Below are positions 18,343 through 25,870 of a DNA stretch of 42,984 bases, piece by piece. The position numbers and the translations under genes are program-made. Below the pieces are notes generated by a model that saw only the letters and a list, made by a program, of their open reading frames with translations, was not told the origin of the DNA and did not search any database. Position 1 is the stretch's first letter. The number at the start of each line of letters is the position of its first letter. This DNA is from a virus: positions 1 through 42,984 of IMG/VR virus record IMGVR_UViG_3300021197_000233. One strand, 5' to 3'.

Positions 18343-19940
18343 TATGCCACCTGTGATTCTTGTGTGAACAAATCCTCTCTTAGTATGGTTGTTGTTGGAT
18401 CATAGTACACTGATCCTGCCCTACCTAACTTAGCAAAAGGTCTGTTCTTATCTACGATAAAGGTTGTTGTGTTCTGTTCTACTTCGTCCTCACTTTCTGC
18501 TGTACGTTCTAGCTTAATACATATGATTGCTTCTTCCTCAAGTGATGCAGCATACTTGGTACGTCCATCATCATTGACCTGAGAGATAAAGATCACACCA
18601 ATGTTTAGCTCCTTAGCTAACTGAGCCATACGTGAGCCTAGTGTAGTAAGTGTGCTGGTAGCACCATCCACACCTGAGTTAGATAGGTAGGCCAAGCGTT
18701 GTACATGGTCAATAAATATATAGCCAGCACCATAGACTGTAACAGCTAGACGTACATAGTCGAGTAGCTTAAGTGGATCATCGTGTGACATCATCTCAAA
18801 GATGATTGTATTTTCACCCTTAGTTGCAATCTTAGCAGCCTCAATGACGTTCTGTTCTGACACGTTGTTGTTGGCAGCATCCTCTTTAGTCCTGACATTT
18901 ACACCCAGATGGTATGTAGCCATAGCACGGTATGTGGTGGACTTCATCTCTTCCATGTGTAGCATAGCTACTGATGTATCACCATTGTTGAGTAAGCCTG
19001 TCTCAAAGTATCTGATCACCTCAGTCTTACCAGTACCACGAGGGGCTTTGATGAATGTCAATCCACCCTTAACCATACCACGGATCTTTTCATCCAATCC
19101 AGTGTGACCTGTTGGTACGTACTCATATGGATTCTCATTCTTGATTGCTGCTTCTACATCAGCATCAGAACAAAAGAAGTTTTCTGGTGTGTACCGTTGT
19201 GGTGATCGTGCTGCCCACATAAGCTTCTCATGCTTACCTGTCTCAAGGAACTCGTTAGCGTCCTTGCACTCTGTCATAGGCACATAGTAAAACTTCTCAG
19301 GGAATGCTTGATACAATTTATCTGCGGCCCTACGTCCAGCATCATCAAGCTCACCTGCATACACAATCTCTTTGAATGAGGTTAGATATTTTAGATTGTG
19401 CTTAATGAACTTCTCACCAATAGATGCAGAAGGTAAAGACTTTACAGGGAATGTCTTACCGAGGATCTGATACAAGCTGGCTGCATCGAACTCACCTTCT
19501 GTAAGGTAGATTCGTTTACCTGTACCAGCATTGAACTCAGGGCCGAACAGGTGGTTCATACCTAAGCCCCGATCTTTGACCCATGACTTTGATTTGTCAT
19601 TACACATGCGATATTTAATAGTGTGTGGGTACTTGTATGCATACCGCACATCCTCACCATTCGGGCCTGTCTGTATTTGTATGCCGTAAAGTTTGCATAC
19701 ATCGGTATCAATACCTCTGATGCCATCATACTTAACACCAGTGACTTGTATGTTTTGTGGTTGGATACGTTCTTTCAAGGGGTACTCCTGTTTAACCCAG
19801 TCAAAAGTTGCTGGCATGTTTTTCATCGGATATGCCCTGCTGCATGAGTGACAGTGACCGTAGCCATCATCATTCCAATTAAATGCATCTGAAGAACTAC
19901 AGTCTTCGTAAGGGCATGGTGAATGTGGATTATCTGACAT
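18342..19940 (-). CDS. Primase-helicase (T7 gp4-like)
   Basis: This 532-aa bifunctional enzyme has an N-terminal zinc ribbon (CPYEDC ... CHSC, residues 9-33), a TOPRIM primase core (YLTEGEFDAASL, then ELDDAGRRAADK near 200) and a RecA/DnaB-type helicase. The helicase has the Walker A motif APRGTGKT near residue 300, a hydrophobic strand YIFIDHVQRL as Walker B, and ISQVNDDGRTKYA near the C-terminus. It unwinds the fork and makes primers for the adjacent polymerase. Length and domain order match T7 gp4A. It is co-oriented and overlapping with polA. Confidence 0.92.
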   Translation of the reverse strand: MSDNPHSPCPYEDCSSSDAFNWNDDGYGHCHSCSRAYPMKNMPATFDWVKQEYPLKERIQPQNIQVTGVKYDGIRGIDTDVCKLYGIQIQTGPNGEDVRYAYKYPHTIKYRMCNDKSKSWVKDRGLGMNHLFGPEFNAGTGKRIYLTEGEFDAASLYQILGKTFPVKSLPSASIGEKFIKHNLKYLTSFKEIVYAGELDDAGRRAADKLYQAFPEKFYYVPMTECKDANEFLETGKHEKLMWAARSPQRYTPENFFCSDADVEAAIKNENPYEYVPTGHTGLDEKIRGMVKGGLTFIKAPRGTGKTEVIRYFETGLLNNGDTSVAMLHMEEMKSTTYRAMATYHLGVNVRTKEDAANNNVSEQNVIEAAKIATKGENTIIFEMMSHDDPLKLLDYVRLAVTVYGAGYIFIDHVQRLAYLSNSGVDGATSTLTTLGSRMAQLAKELNIGVIFISQVNDDGRTKYAASLEEEAIICIKLERTAESEDEVEQNTTTFIVDKNRPFAKLGRAGSVYYDPTTTILREDLFTQESQVA

Positions 19941-20070
19941 TTGTTTTTCCTTTGATAAAGGTTTTTACAATTCTGAAACCGAAGTATAGCAGCCAAAGAG
20001 GAATGAATGCAATACTACCTACGACAACAGATAAGGAAATTATGTACGGTATGTACTCACTTAGTAACAA
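19930..20070 (-). CDS. 46-aa membrane protein with TTG start
   Basis: The ORF begins LLSEYIPYIISLSVVVGSIA with a TTG start at 20070, read as Met, and an AAAGGA nine bases upstream. One long hydrophobic helix (IISLSVVVGSIAFIPLWLLYF) is followed by a basic tail. It overlaps the primase-helicase start by 11 nt and the preceding gene by 14 nt. The TTG start is an inference. Function unknown. Confidence 0.45.
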   Translation of the reverse strand: MLLSEYIPYIISLSVVVGSIAFIPLWLLYFGFRIVKTFIKGKTNVR

Positions 20071-20296
20071 ACGTCCTATTCCTTTGAGTAGATCTAGTAC
20101 GTTCTTCCTTAGTCATAGGTCTTATGTATCGTTTGTAATCTACTACTACACCTGTATTCCACCTTGTTAATTCAGCCTGTGCCTCTTCTTTTGTTTCAAA
20201 GATAAGAACTTCTGAATCATAAGTCCAAGGGTTTTCTTTTCGTACTAAAGTATACTCACCTTTTTCTATTTCAATCTGAACTGCGTACATCTTCAC
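20057..20296 (-). CDS. Small phage protein, unknown
   Basis: A 79-aa protein (MKMYAVQIEIEKGEYTLVRK...) with an alpha/beta pattern and a basic C-terminus (EERTRSTQRNRTF). The segment FETKEEAQAELTRWNTGVVV suggests a ferredoxin-like or RAMP-like small fold. No named family. It overlaps the neighbouring genes on both sides. Confidence 0.6.
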   Translation of the reverse strand: MKMYAVQIEIEKGEYTLVRKENPWTYDSEVLIFETKEEAQAELTRWNTGVVVDYKRYIRPMTKEERTRSTQRNRTFVTK

Positions 20297-20471
20297 TCCT
20301 TTCTGATTCTAAACCTCGCTTTAATACGAATAAATGCCCATCAGAATCCTTGATATCTTTTTCAGATAGCATGGGCACATCGTCGTCGTCGGGGTGGCAA
20401 ACGAACACAGTCTCGCCTTTAACAAACGATGCGAGCGCAGTCGGCATGTCATATGTTGTAAATTCATTCAT
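20271..20471 (-). CDS. Small acidic protein, unknown
   Basis: A 66-aa protein with VFVCHPDDDDVPML in the middle and a charged tail. No family or catalytic motif is visible. The C-terminal 26 bases overlap the next gene, so at least the start region is constrained by two frames. Confidence 0.5.
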   Translation of the reverse strand: MNEFTTYDMPTALASFVKGETVFVCHPDDDDVPMLSEKDIKDSDGHLFVLKRGLESERSEDVRSSD

Positions 20472-20622
20472 CGTTTACTCCTATGCATGGTAATAAAATA
20501 GTTTGCTTACAATAACGTGGAAACTCATCATACGTCATAGCAATCAATATTGGTAGACCTGCTATTATAAATGCGACTATAGCAGACGCCTTGATTGCAC
20601 CGTTGATATTACCTCTCATCAT
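20464..20622 (-). CDS. Small membrane protein, unknown
   Basis: The product is 52 aa, MMRGNINGAIKASAIVAFII and onward, with one transmembrane helix (ASAIVAFIIAGLPILIAM) followed by two Cys in a likely periplasmic part. I start it at ATG 20622, which overlaps the ThyX stop (ATGA) and has GGGAG upstream, rather than at a GTG further out. Function unknown. Confidence 0.55.
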   Translation of the reverse strand: MMRGNINGAIKASAIVAFIIAGLPILIAMTYDEFPRYCKQTILLPCIGVNDE

Positions 20623-21266
20623 TCGTTCTCCCTTAATGCTTTCCACGATACGGGGAACAGCTTAGCCATCTCAGTGTCAATGTGTCCAGCCACAACCTGT
20701 GTCTCATACTGTGTGTCAGGCTTACAGCGTAGGTTGCACATGTCTGCAAATGCATCTAAGCTACCTGACCAGTACCACTCAGTGATCATACTCTGTGGCA
20801 ATACCATACGTGCTTGCTCTGGGCACACACCCCTGTCAATCAGGCTGTTGTATAGGGTTTTACTGGTTAAACTGATGTCACCTATCTTACCGACATCTAC
20901 CACGCCTTTACTACCCTGCTTCTTATCAACACTACGTCCACGCCACTCTGTGGGCTGATAGAACTCAGGCTCATGGTCAACATACCTACGGCTGATTTCA
21001 TTCCAACGTAGGAACTTATGCTTGACTAGCTGACGTGCCACAAACACAGGTGCCTTGATATGGAAGCTGGCAAAGCAATGCCCAAAGGGGCTGATGTGCT
21101 TGTGCTTGGCTAAGTAACGTATGAGCTTAGAGTCCTTGTCTTTCAACTTAGGTGGACCCCATACATCACTCGTATCCATTTCACTACGTTTACCGAAGCT
21201 TACTCGTGCTGCATTAGCTACAGATAAGTCAGTACCCATGTGATCTATGTAAAATGTTTGTATCAT
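20619..21266 (-). CDS. thyX: FAD-dependent thymidylate synthase ThyX
   Basis: This 215-aa enzyme makes dTMP from dUMP using FAD, NAD(P)H and methylene-THF. The ThyX signature appears as KHKFLRWNEISRRY, where the usual RHR...S becomes KHK...R, a phage-type variant. EFYQPTEWR and the substrate-binding MVLPQSMITEWYWSGSL are well conserved. Together with nrdJ and mazG it gives the phage its own dNTP supply. It overlaps the downstream small membrane gene by 4 nt. Confidence 0.93.
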   Translation of the reverse strand: MIQTFYIDHMGTDLSVANAARVSFGKRSEMDTSDVWGPPKLKDKDSKLIRYLAKHKHISPFGHCFASFHIKAPVFVARQLVKHKFLRWNEISRRYVDHEPEFYQPTEWRGRSVDKKQGSKGVVDVGKIGDISLTSKTLYNSLIDRGVCPEQARMVLPQSMITEWYWSGSLDAFADMCNLRCKPDTQYETQVVAGHIDTEMAKLFPVSWKALRENE

Positions 21267-21485
21267 TTAATTCCTACCTTCTATATCAGGATTTTCAGGG
21301 TCAACATATTCATACTTACCTACATCACCACCTAATAAACTTACAGCATCTATCAAACTATTATGTACATCATAGTATAAACAACCATGTGTTGATGATA
21401 CAGCATTACTACTGAGAACATCGTTACTACCATCAAGTAAATACTTTAATGTTCTTATTACGGTTTCTGGGTTATGTTCTCTCAT
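21267..21485 (-). CDS. Small protein upstream of thyX, unknown
   Basis: A 72-aa acidic protein (MREHNPETVIRTLKYLLDGS...) with a helical middle (NSLIDAVSLLGGDV). It directly abuts thyX, and its ATG overlaps the stop of a 28-aa membrane peptide (ATGA). No recognised family. Confidence 0.6.
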   Translation of the reverse strand: MREHNPETVIRTLKYLLDGSNDVLSSNAVSSTHGCLYYDVHNSLIDAVSLLGGDVGKYEYVDPENPDIEGRN

Positions 21486-21568
21486 TTGTTTACCTCACTT
21501 ATTATGATCCATATAATACCACAGATTAGAAATAATAAGATACAAAGTGCTGTCAAAGCTTCACTCAT
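21482..21568 (-). CDS. 28-aa transmembrane micropeptide
   Basis: The product MSEALTALCILLFLICGIIW plus eight residues is one transmembrane helix. The SD GGAG lies 7 nt before the ATG. The start overlaps the upstream 41-aa gene and the stop overlaps the next start, so both ends fit a translated cistron. Confidence 0.5.
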   Translation of the reverse strand: MSEALTALCILLFLICGIIWIIISEVNK

Positions 21569-21686
21569 TATTTTCTCCTTTATGCTTTTGTTTTCGTTTA
21601 GGTACAGGTTTTTTCTTATCAGGTATTACCTGCTGTTTATATTTAGGTTGTCTAAGATCTTTAGCCATTGGGTTAGGTTTTTTCAT
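21561..21686 (-). CDS. Short basic phage peptide (MAKDLRQPKY type)
   Basis: This is a 41-aa very basic peptide. The internal MAKDLRQPKYKQQV resembles short peptides I recall from many alphaproteobacterial phages (MAKDLRxPKYRxRVV). I start it at ATG 21686, preceded by AAAGGG and overlapping the integrase end. ATG 21668 is the alternative and lacks an SD. Function unknown; nucleic-acid binding is possible. Confidence 0.55.
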   Translation of the reverse strand: MKKPNPMAKDLRQPKYKQQVIPDKKKPVPKRKQKHKGENNE

Positions 21687-22770
21687 TGCCCTTTCTCCTA
21701 TCTAATGCTGACTTAGCTGCGGCATAAGTATGCTTATGATATGGATTTAGTGACGAGATATTCTGATGTCCTGTCACTGACATAATAGCTAGATGATCTA
21801 CCTCTGAGTCAATCATTTCTACGATAGCACTCTTTCTTAAATCTCCGACAAGTAAATTAGATGGTAGGTCTGCAGCTTCTTTTATCTGATTTGCTAACGA
21901 TGATACCTGACCTACGTTTAGCGGCCTGTAAGCACCGTCTGATGGCCTCTGATGTGGCACTACATAGTCTTGGAAGTCCCAATCTTTTTTCTGTTGGGTG
22001 AGCATGTCCATGATCTCATCAGAGATTGGTAGCTCAACTGTTGCACCACGTTTAGTTTGTTTTATCTTTACCCTTTTCTCTTTAAAATTAATTGAAGACC
22101 ACTTTAATAATCTTATATCAGTGGGTCTTTGTGCCCACTCATAGCACATCAATACAATCAACCCTACATTACGCCAATCAAAGTCAGTGAATGCAACATC
22201 AAGAAATTGTTCTACTTGTTCTTGTGTCCATGTTGTATCCCTTGTTTCGTGTTTTCTTTTACGAACTTTAGACATGGGGTTATACTTAATTAAATCAATA
22301 GAGATACAAAAATTTATTAGTAATGAAAAGATTCTTGCACACTGATTCCCTTTTGACACACTCACATCTTCACACCATTCTTCATAGGCTTCAGTGCAAT
22401 GCATTGCAGTAAGATCTTTGATCTTAACCTGACCTAACTTCCTGCTGCCAACACTTGTGTTAGCTATAGCATTCATTGTGTGATCATATGTTTTCTGTGA
22501 GTTATATGCCAACTGTTTAAAGTGTGTGGTTGTAACATAGTATTTATAAATGTGTAGTATTGTAGAGTTAGCTCCAATATTTCCTGCGACAATATCTCCA
22601 CGTTTAAATGCTTCTACTTTTTCTACTAGCCTTGGTATTTCATACCTTGCCGCACGTCCATCTTTAAATGTTTGTCTTCGTACAACACCAGCATCAATAG
22701 CATCTTGTGGTGGTGTAAATCTCCATACAGTACCTGCCTTTAAGTTTCCTTTCTTTGTATATTTATACAT
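21673..22770 (-). CDS. Tyrosine recombinase / integrase
   Basis: This is a 365-aa site-specific recombinase. An N-terminal arm/SAM-like core-binding region (residues about 60-180) precedes the catalytic domain: the first Arg in YEWAQRPTDIRLLKW, a beta-hairpin Lys near KQTKRGATVEL, GDLRKSAI where most members have HxLR (the His is replaced by Gly), TGHQN, and the nucleophile Tyr in NPYHKHTYAAA. It implies integration into a host chromosome or dimer resolution. It sits inside the leftward early operon, with a 10-bp inverted repeat just upstream. No tRNA-like attP core is evident nearby. Confidence 0.88.
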   Translation of the reverse strand: MYKYTKKGNLKAGTVWRFTPPQDAIDAGVVRRQTFKDGRAARYEIPRLVEKVEAFKRGDIVAGNIGANSTILHIYKYYVTTTHFKQLAYNSQKTYDHTMNAIANTSVGSRKLGQVKIKDLTAMHCTEAYEEWCEDVSVSKGNQCARIFSLLINFCISIDLIKYNPMSKVRKRKHETRDTTWTQEQVEQFLDVAFTDFDWRNVGLIVLMCYEWAQRPTDIRLLKWSSINFKEKRVKIKQTKRGATVELPISDEIMDMLTQQKKDWDFQDYVVPHQRPSDGAYRPLNVGQVSSLANQIKEAADLPSNLLVGDLRKSAIVEMIDSEVDHLAIMSVTGHQNISSLNPYHKHTYAAAKSALDRRKGNEKT

Positions 22771-22815
22771 AGTAATATATAATCCTTATAGTAATACTAA
22801 AAAGTAAGAGTATCA

Positions 22816-22846
22816 TAGTAGGGTACTACATAGCAATACCCTACTA
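22816..22846. repeat. 10-bp perfect inverted repeat upstream of integrase
   Basis: TAGTAGGGTA (22816-22825) and TACCCTACTA (22837-22846) flank an 11-bp centre. The repeat lies in the 80-bp gap between the integrase start and the preceding 66-aa gene. It could terminate or process the leftward transcript, or bind integrase or a directionality factor. No U-run follows the stem, so a simple intrinsic terminator is unlikely. Confidence 0.6.
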
Positions 22847-22850
22847 CAGT

Positions 22851-23051
22851 TTATAATCTGTAACCGTCATCTTTCCATGACATAACTTCTGTAATCTTTT
22901 CCATATCGCATAGGCTTTTAATACATTCGTATATGGTTACAGTACAGTCTGCAAAAGACAGACTGTTAGCAACGTCTACACTATCCGAAAGTAGATCTTG
23001 ATAGGTAGACGCAACCTTTTCATCCTTATGGATAACTTCTACATAATACAT
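22851..23051 (-). CDS. Small protein, unknown
   Basis: A 66-aa protein (MYYVEVIHKDEKVASTYQDL...) with three cysteines. It sits immediately upstream of the integrase, where a directionality factor would be plausible, but no helix-turn-helix is obvious. Downstream of its stop lies the 10-bp inverted repeat. Confidence 0.5.
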   Translation of the reverse strand: MYYVEVIHKDEKVASTYQDLLSDSVDVANSLSFADCTVTIYECIKSLCDMEKITEVMSWKDDGYRL

Positions 23052-23055
23052 AACA

Positions 23056-23316
23056 CTAACGCTTACCCCCTTCTATCACAATTAGTTGTGGGTTTCTTGG
23101 TTTAGATGTCAAAACATTTCGCAACTCTTCATACCTTTCTAAGTTGTAGTCTCGCATTTTTATCACAGGCTCAGTGTCCATGATGTCAAAGACAGCATTG
23201 GGAAATGCTTCTTCTAGTTTCTCACAGATGAGACTAGCACTCTCGATGGTCGAGCACCTCATTACGAGGCACTCTTCCAACTCATCAACATACATCTCTA
23301 CTACATAATAATCCAT
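23056..23316 (-). CDS. Small acidic protein, unknown
   Basis: An 86-aa acidic protein (MDYYVVEMYVDELEECLVMR...). An alpha/beta pattern with STIESASLICEKLEEAF suggests a small globular fold. It is separated from its neighbours by only a few bases. No known family. Confidence 0.5.
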   Translation of the reverse strand: MDYYVVEMYVDELEECLVMRCSTIESASLICEKLEEAFPNAVFDIMDTEPVIKMRDYNLERYEELRNVLTSKPRNPQLIVIEGGKR

Positions 23317-23319
23317 GTA

Positions 23320-23538
23320 CTATCCTGCAAAGTGATACAGCTTACGTCCATAAGCATGTTGAATGTACAAGCTACGTTTACCAAAGTGATAGGCATTCAT
23401 AGTACTAAGTGGTTCATACTTTAACCAGCCACGAGAGCTACGGCTACGCTTACGGTACAATCCTTTCTTACCTAACAGGTTGAAACGAAACCCTTTTGTT
23501 CCGTCATTGAGTGGTTTAGTTGCTACTAGTACAAACAT
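23320..23538 (-). CDS. Small basic protein, unknown
   Basis: A 72-aa basic protein starting MFVLVATKPLNDGTKGFRFN. It is rich in Arg, Lys and Tyr (YRKRSRSSRGWLKYEPL, HAYGRKLYHFAG). I use ATG 23538, with AAGGAG six bases upstream, rather than a longer frame that would overlap the previous gene. Nucleic-acid binding is possible from charge alone. Confidence 0.55.
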   Translation of the reverse strand: MFVLVATKPLNDGTKGFRFNLLGKKGLYRKRSRSSRGWLKYEPLSTMNAYHFGKRSLYIQHAYGRKLYHFAG

Positions 23539-23563
23539 GTTTAACTCCTTTGTGTTTGTATTA

Positions 23564-23833
23564 TTAAGACCCATGATAGGGATGAATGCAAAGGTGAGGA
23601 AATGCCATCCTCATTTTACTTTCTGCACTAGATATAGCTCTAGCATCTTCTATAGTAATGTCAAGCATCTCTCGCAGATTATCTTCTGCTTCTTGAATTG
23701 CTTTGTATGCAAACTCAATTGCATCTACTTGTTCTTCTTGAAGAGGTAACGTGCTTTCTAGCAGTTCTACCCTACGTGCTTCTCGTTTGTCTGCCCACTC
23801 TTGGTGGTTTTTTGCGATTTCTTCTGGAGTCAT
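23564..23833 (-). CDS. Small helical protein, unknown
   Basis: This 89-aa protein is almost wholly helical and charged (TPEEIAKNHQEWADKREARR, then EEQVDAIEFAYKAIQEAEDN), suggesting a coiled-coil dimer. The SD AAGGAA lies 5 nt before the ATG, and one copy of the repeated palindrome lies 15 bp upstream. Function unknown. Confidence 0.55.
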   Translation of the reverse strand: MTPEEIAKNHQEWADKREARRVELLESTLPLQEEQVDAIEFAYKAIQEAEDNLREMLDITIEDARAISSAESKMRMAFPHLCIHPYHGS

Positions 23834-23847
23834 TTTAGTTCCTTTCC

Positions 23848-23868
23848 ATTCTCGGAATTTCCGTGATT
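23848..23868. promoter_or_regulatory. Repeated 21-bp palindrome, copy 1
   Basis: The core CGGAATTTCCG has flanks ATTCT and TGATT. It lies between the stop of the DUF932 gene (overlapping its last base pair) and the start of the 89-aa gene. The flanking arms extend the symmetry, as expected for a dimeric repressor or activator site. Confidence 0.75.
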
Positions 23869-24706
23869 AAGCTGCGAGTAAAAAACGATTGTCACTAACC
23901 CACTTGGATACCTCCTGTTCTCTACCCCACATTGAGGTAGCTTGTGTGTCATTACCTGTCTTACGTAGATTAAATCCATTACGATCATCTGCATAAGTAG
24001 CATAGTTAGTAAAGGCAGAGTACAAGGCCCACTTGTTTTCACCCCTCATGCATGTCTCTGTACGGTACAGTTCATACATCTTCTTTGCCTTACGTTCTGA
24101 TGGTATCATTGCCTCTAGCAATGCTTCTACATCTACATGTTTAAGACTAGTCTGTGCCCATGTTTTCATCTTGATAGCTTGCTCATAGAAGTCTGACCGT
24201 AGGTTAGACAGTTCATTTATGAATGAGCTAAGTGAGAAGTTAGAGGTGTTCTTTCTCCGAACCTTGTCATGCTCACCACTGATGCACCCATTGGTGCAGA
24301 AGCTATCAATAGCACCAAAGAATACTTGGTTGCTACATGACCCATCAATGCCATGCAATGATATGATACGGTTCTTTACCTCAGTCTGATGTCGATCAGT
24401 TTCTATAACTGATTTCATACTAGGTAATGTGATGTCAAGCATAGCCCAAGCACCACCACGGGCAGTCCTGAAGTTAAAGTCTGCACCATGTAAGTCACCC
24501 TCTTCTAGCTCCTGAGTGGCAGTGTCTACAACATTACGAAAGAAGTCACCATGATTTGCACAAGTAAAGTCCTTGCCCACAATACCAAGGTATTCACCTG
24601 TATTAGTATTGATTACATACTTCTTGTCTTTGAATTTAGTTTCCTCAAACTCTACTTCAAAGTCCAAGTGCTCTGGTACGAATGATGTTGTTGTATCAAA
24701 TGGCAT
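23867..24706 (-). CDS. DUF932 family phage/plasmid-like protein
   Basis: This 279-aa protein has the DUF932 look: an N-terminal beta domain (KYVINTNTGEYLGIVGKDFTC), a central CSNQVFFGAIDSFCTNGCISG and a C-terminal region with YTLYRTE/ALYSAFTNYATY-like segments ahead of a helical tail. DUF932 proteins occur in phages and plasmids and their role is not known. I start it at ATG 24706, with AAGGAG upstream, and not at the longer frame's Met at 24775, which lies inside the preceding gene. It ends on palindrome copy 1. Confidence 0.75.
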   Translation of the reverse strand: MPFDTTTSFVPEHLDFEVEFEETKFKDKKYVINTNTGEYLGIVGKDFTCANHGDFFRNVVDTATQELEEGDLHGADFNFRTARGGAWAMLDITLPSMKSVIETDRHQTEVKNRIISLHGIDGSCSNQVFFGAIDSFCTNGCISGEHDKVRRKNTSNFSLSSFINELSNLRSDFYEQAIKMKTWAQTSLKHVDVEALLEAMIPSERKAKKMYELYRTETCMRGENKWALYSAFTNYATYADDRNGFNLRKTGNDTQATSMWGREQEVSKWVSDNRFLLAA

Positions 24707-24717
24707 TTTGTTTCTCC

Positions 24718-25416
24718 TTAATGCTCTGATAGATGCACAATCTGTGTGCGGTTGATAGTCTTTTGTGCAAAGCAACCTGCCTTGCAGTCCTTGCAGTGAC
24801 CCTTGAGATCCTTGTGAGTCTTAGGGCATAGGAACATTCTTGTTCCATAGACAGGATCAGATGTCAAGTCATCATCACCATAGAACATAATATTCCAATC
24901 ATCATCAATCAACATCTTCCATTCAGCTTTGCTGTTGGATGGGTCAAGAGATGCATTAATAGCACAGTTAGGTAGAGGCATAAGCTCTTTCTCAATCAGA
25001 GCTTTGAGGCGTGGATTACGCCATGCTCTGGTGGGAATCCACCATGTAGTATCCGGGTTAAGTAGGCACATAGTCTTGACACGGTACACATCAATCACAT
25101 CTTTGAATGCTTCACCTCGTGTCATGTGACGAACACGACTAGTATCGTACCGTTTACGACTAAAGAATTTAGTAAAGTCAGAGTTAGACTTGTTCAGTTT
25201 CTGCCAGATAGTCTCGCATCTGTCATCACGTTTAGCCATGTTAGGGTACATCTTGTATAACTTAACGTTATAACAAGTGTCATCACAGTAATCTGTACGG
25301 TGGTCACAAGAACCAGTGTGGTTCTCAGTATCATTTATCGGTCTGTCTGTTGCGGCCATGCCTATGTCTTTGCATTCTCTGAATAGATCATTTAGTTCTT
25401 GTGTGGATAAAGTCAT
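24718..25416 (-). CDS. Cysteine-rich phage protein (Gp88/radical-SAM-like region)
   Basis: This 232-aa protein has two Cys clusters: CDHRTDYCDDTCYN near residue 37 and CPKTHKDLKGHCKDCKAGC near the C-terminus. Between them are MTRGEAFKDVIDVY and TWWIPTRAWRNPRLKALIEKE. The arrangement resembles phage Gp88-like proteins that may bind an Fe-S cluster, but this is from memory and uncertain. Its start codon overlaps palindrome copy 2, whose single unusual base creates the GGAG used as SD. Confidence 0.55.
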   Translation of the reverse strand: MTLSTQELNDLFRECKDIGMAATDRPINDTENHTGSCDHRTDYCDDTCYNVKLYKMYPNMAKRDDRCETIWQKLNKSNSDFTKFFSRKRYDTSRVRHMTRGEAFKDVIDVYRVKTMCLLNPDTTWWIPTRAWRNPRLKALIEKELMPLPNCAINASLDPSNSKAEWKMLIDDDWNIMFYGDDDLTSDPVYGTRMFLCPKTHKDLKGHCKDCKAGCFAQKTINRTQIVHLSEH

Positions 25417-25435
25417 TCTCGGAATCTCCGTGATT
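25415..25435. promoter_or_regulatory. Repeated 21-bp palindrome, copy 2 (overlaps a start codon)
   Basis: The core is CGGAATCTCCG. The T-to-C change relative to the other copies breaks the symmetry but gives GGAG on the minus strand, 9 nt before the ATG at 25416. Any protein bound here would block initiation of the downstream gene directly. Confidence 0.7.
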
Positions 25436-25446
25436 GGATGTTTCGT

Positions 25447-25839
25447 TTAAGTTCTGAATACCTTTATGACAGGTTTATTTTGTTTGTCAATATACAAATA
25501 AGCAACCTCGGCATGGTAGATCGGCTCATCGTGCTCATCTACAAATGTATTCGCATGATATGGGTTATACCGTACACGTTCAAGCCTAGCTACATCATGA
25601 GGTAGGGCATAGTCTGGATCTTGAAACCATAGGTCAGCATCCACCTCAACCTCTTGAGGTCTAACGAATGCATGTACATTCTTAACCTGCTCATCCTGAG
25701 TCTTCGCCCACCCTGCAGGTTGCACTGCAAAGATAGGCTTGTGTGCTATAATACTATTAGTATGCCATTGAACCTTACCGTTTCTTTTCCTTACAGAAAA
25801 GACATGCTTGTGTAGGTTATAATATATCTCGGTCTTCAT
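25447..25839 (-). CDS. Conserved phage protein, unknown
   Basis: A 130-aa protein starting MKTEIYYNLHKHVFSVRKRN. FAVQPAGWAKTQDEQVKNVHAFVR is a segment I recall from other phage early regions. It is beta-rich with a Tyr/His-rich C-terminal half. I choose ATG 25839 because GGAG lies five bases upstream. A longer frame would read through the palindrome (as ITEIPRM). Function unknown. Confidence 0.6.
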   Translation of the reverse strand: MKTEIYYNLHKHVFSVRKRNGKVQWHTNSIIAHKPIFAVQPAGWAKTQDEQVKNVHAFVRPQEVEVDADLWFQDPDYALPHDVARLERVRYNPYHANTFVDEHDEPIYHAEVAYLYIDKQNKPVIKVFRT

Positions 25840-25849
25840 TTGATTCTCC

Positions 25850-25870
25850 ATTCTCGGAATTTCCGTGATT
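25850..25870. promoter_or_regulatory. Repeated 21-bp palindrome, copy 3
   Basis: Identical to copy 1, with core CGGAATTTCCG. It spans the gap between two early genes, overlaps the upstream stop codon and ends 11 bp before the next start, with the SD squeezed between. Confidence 0.75.
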
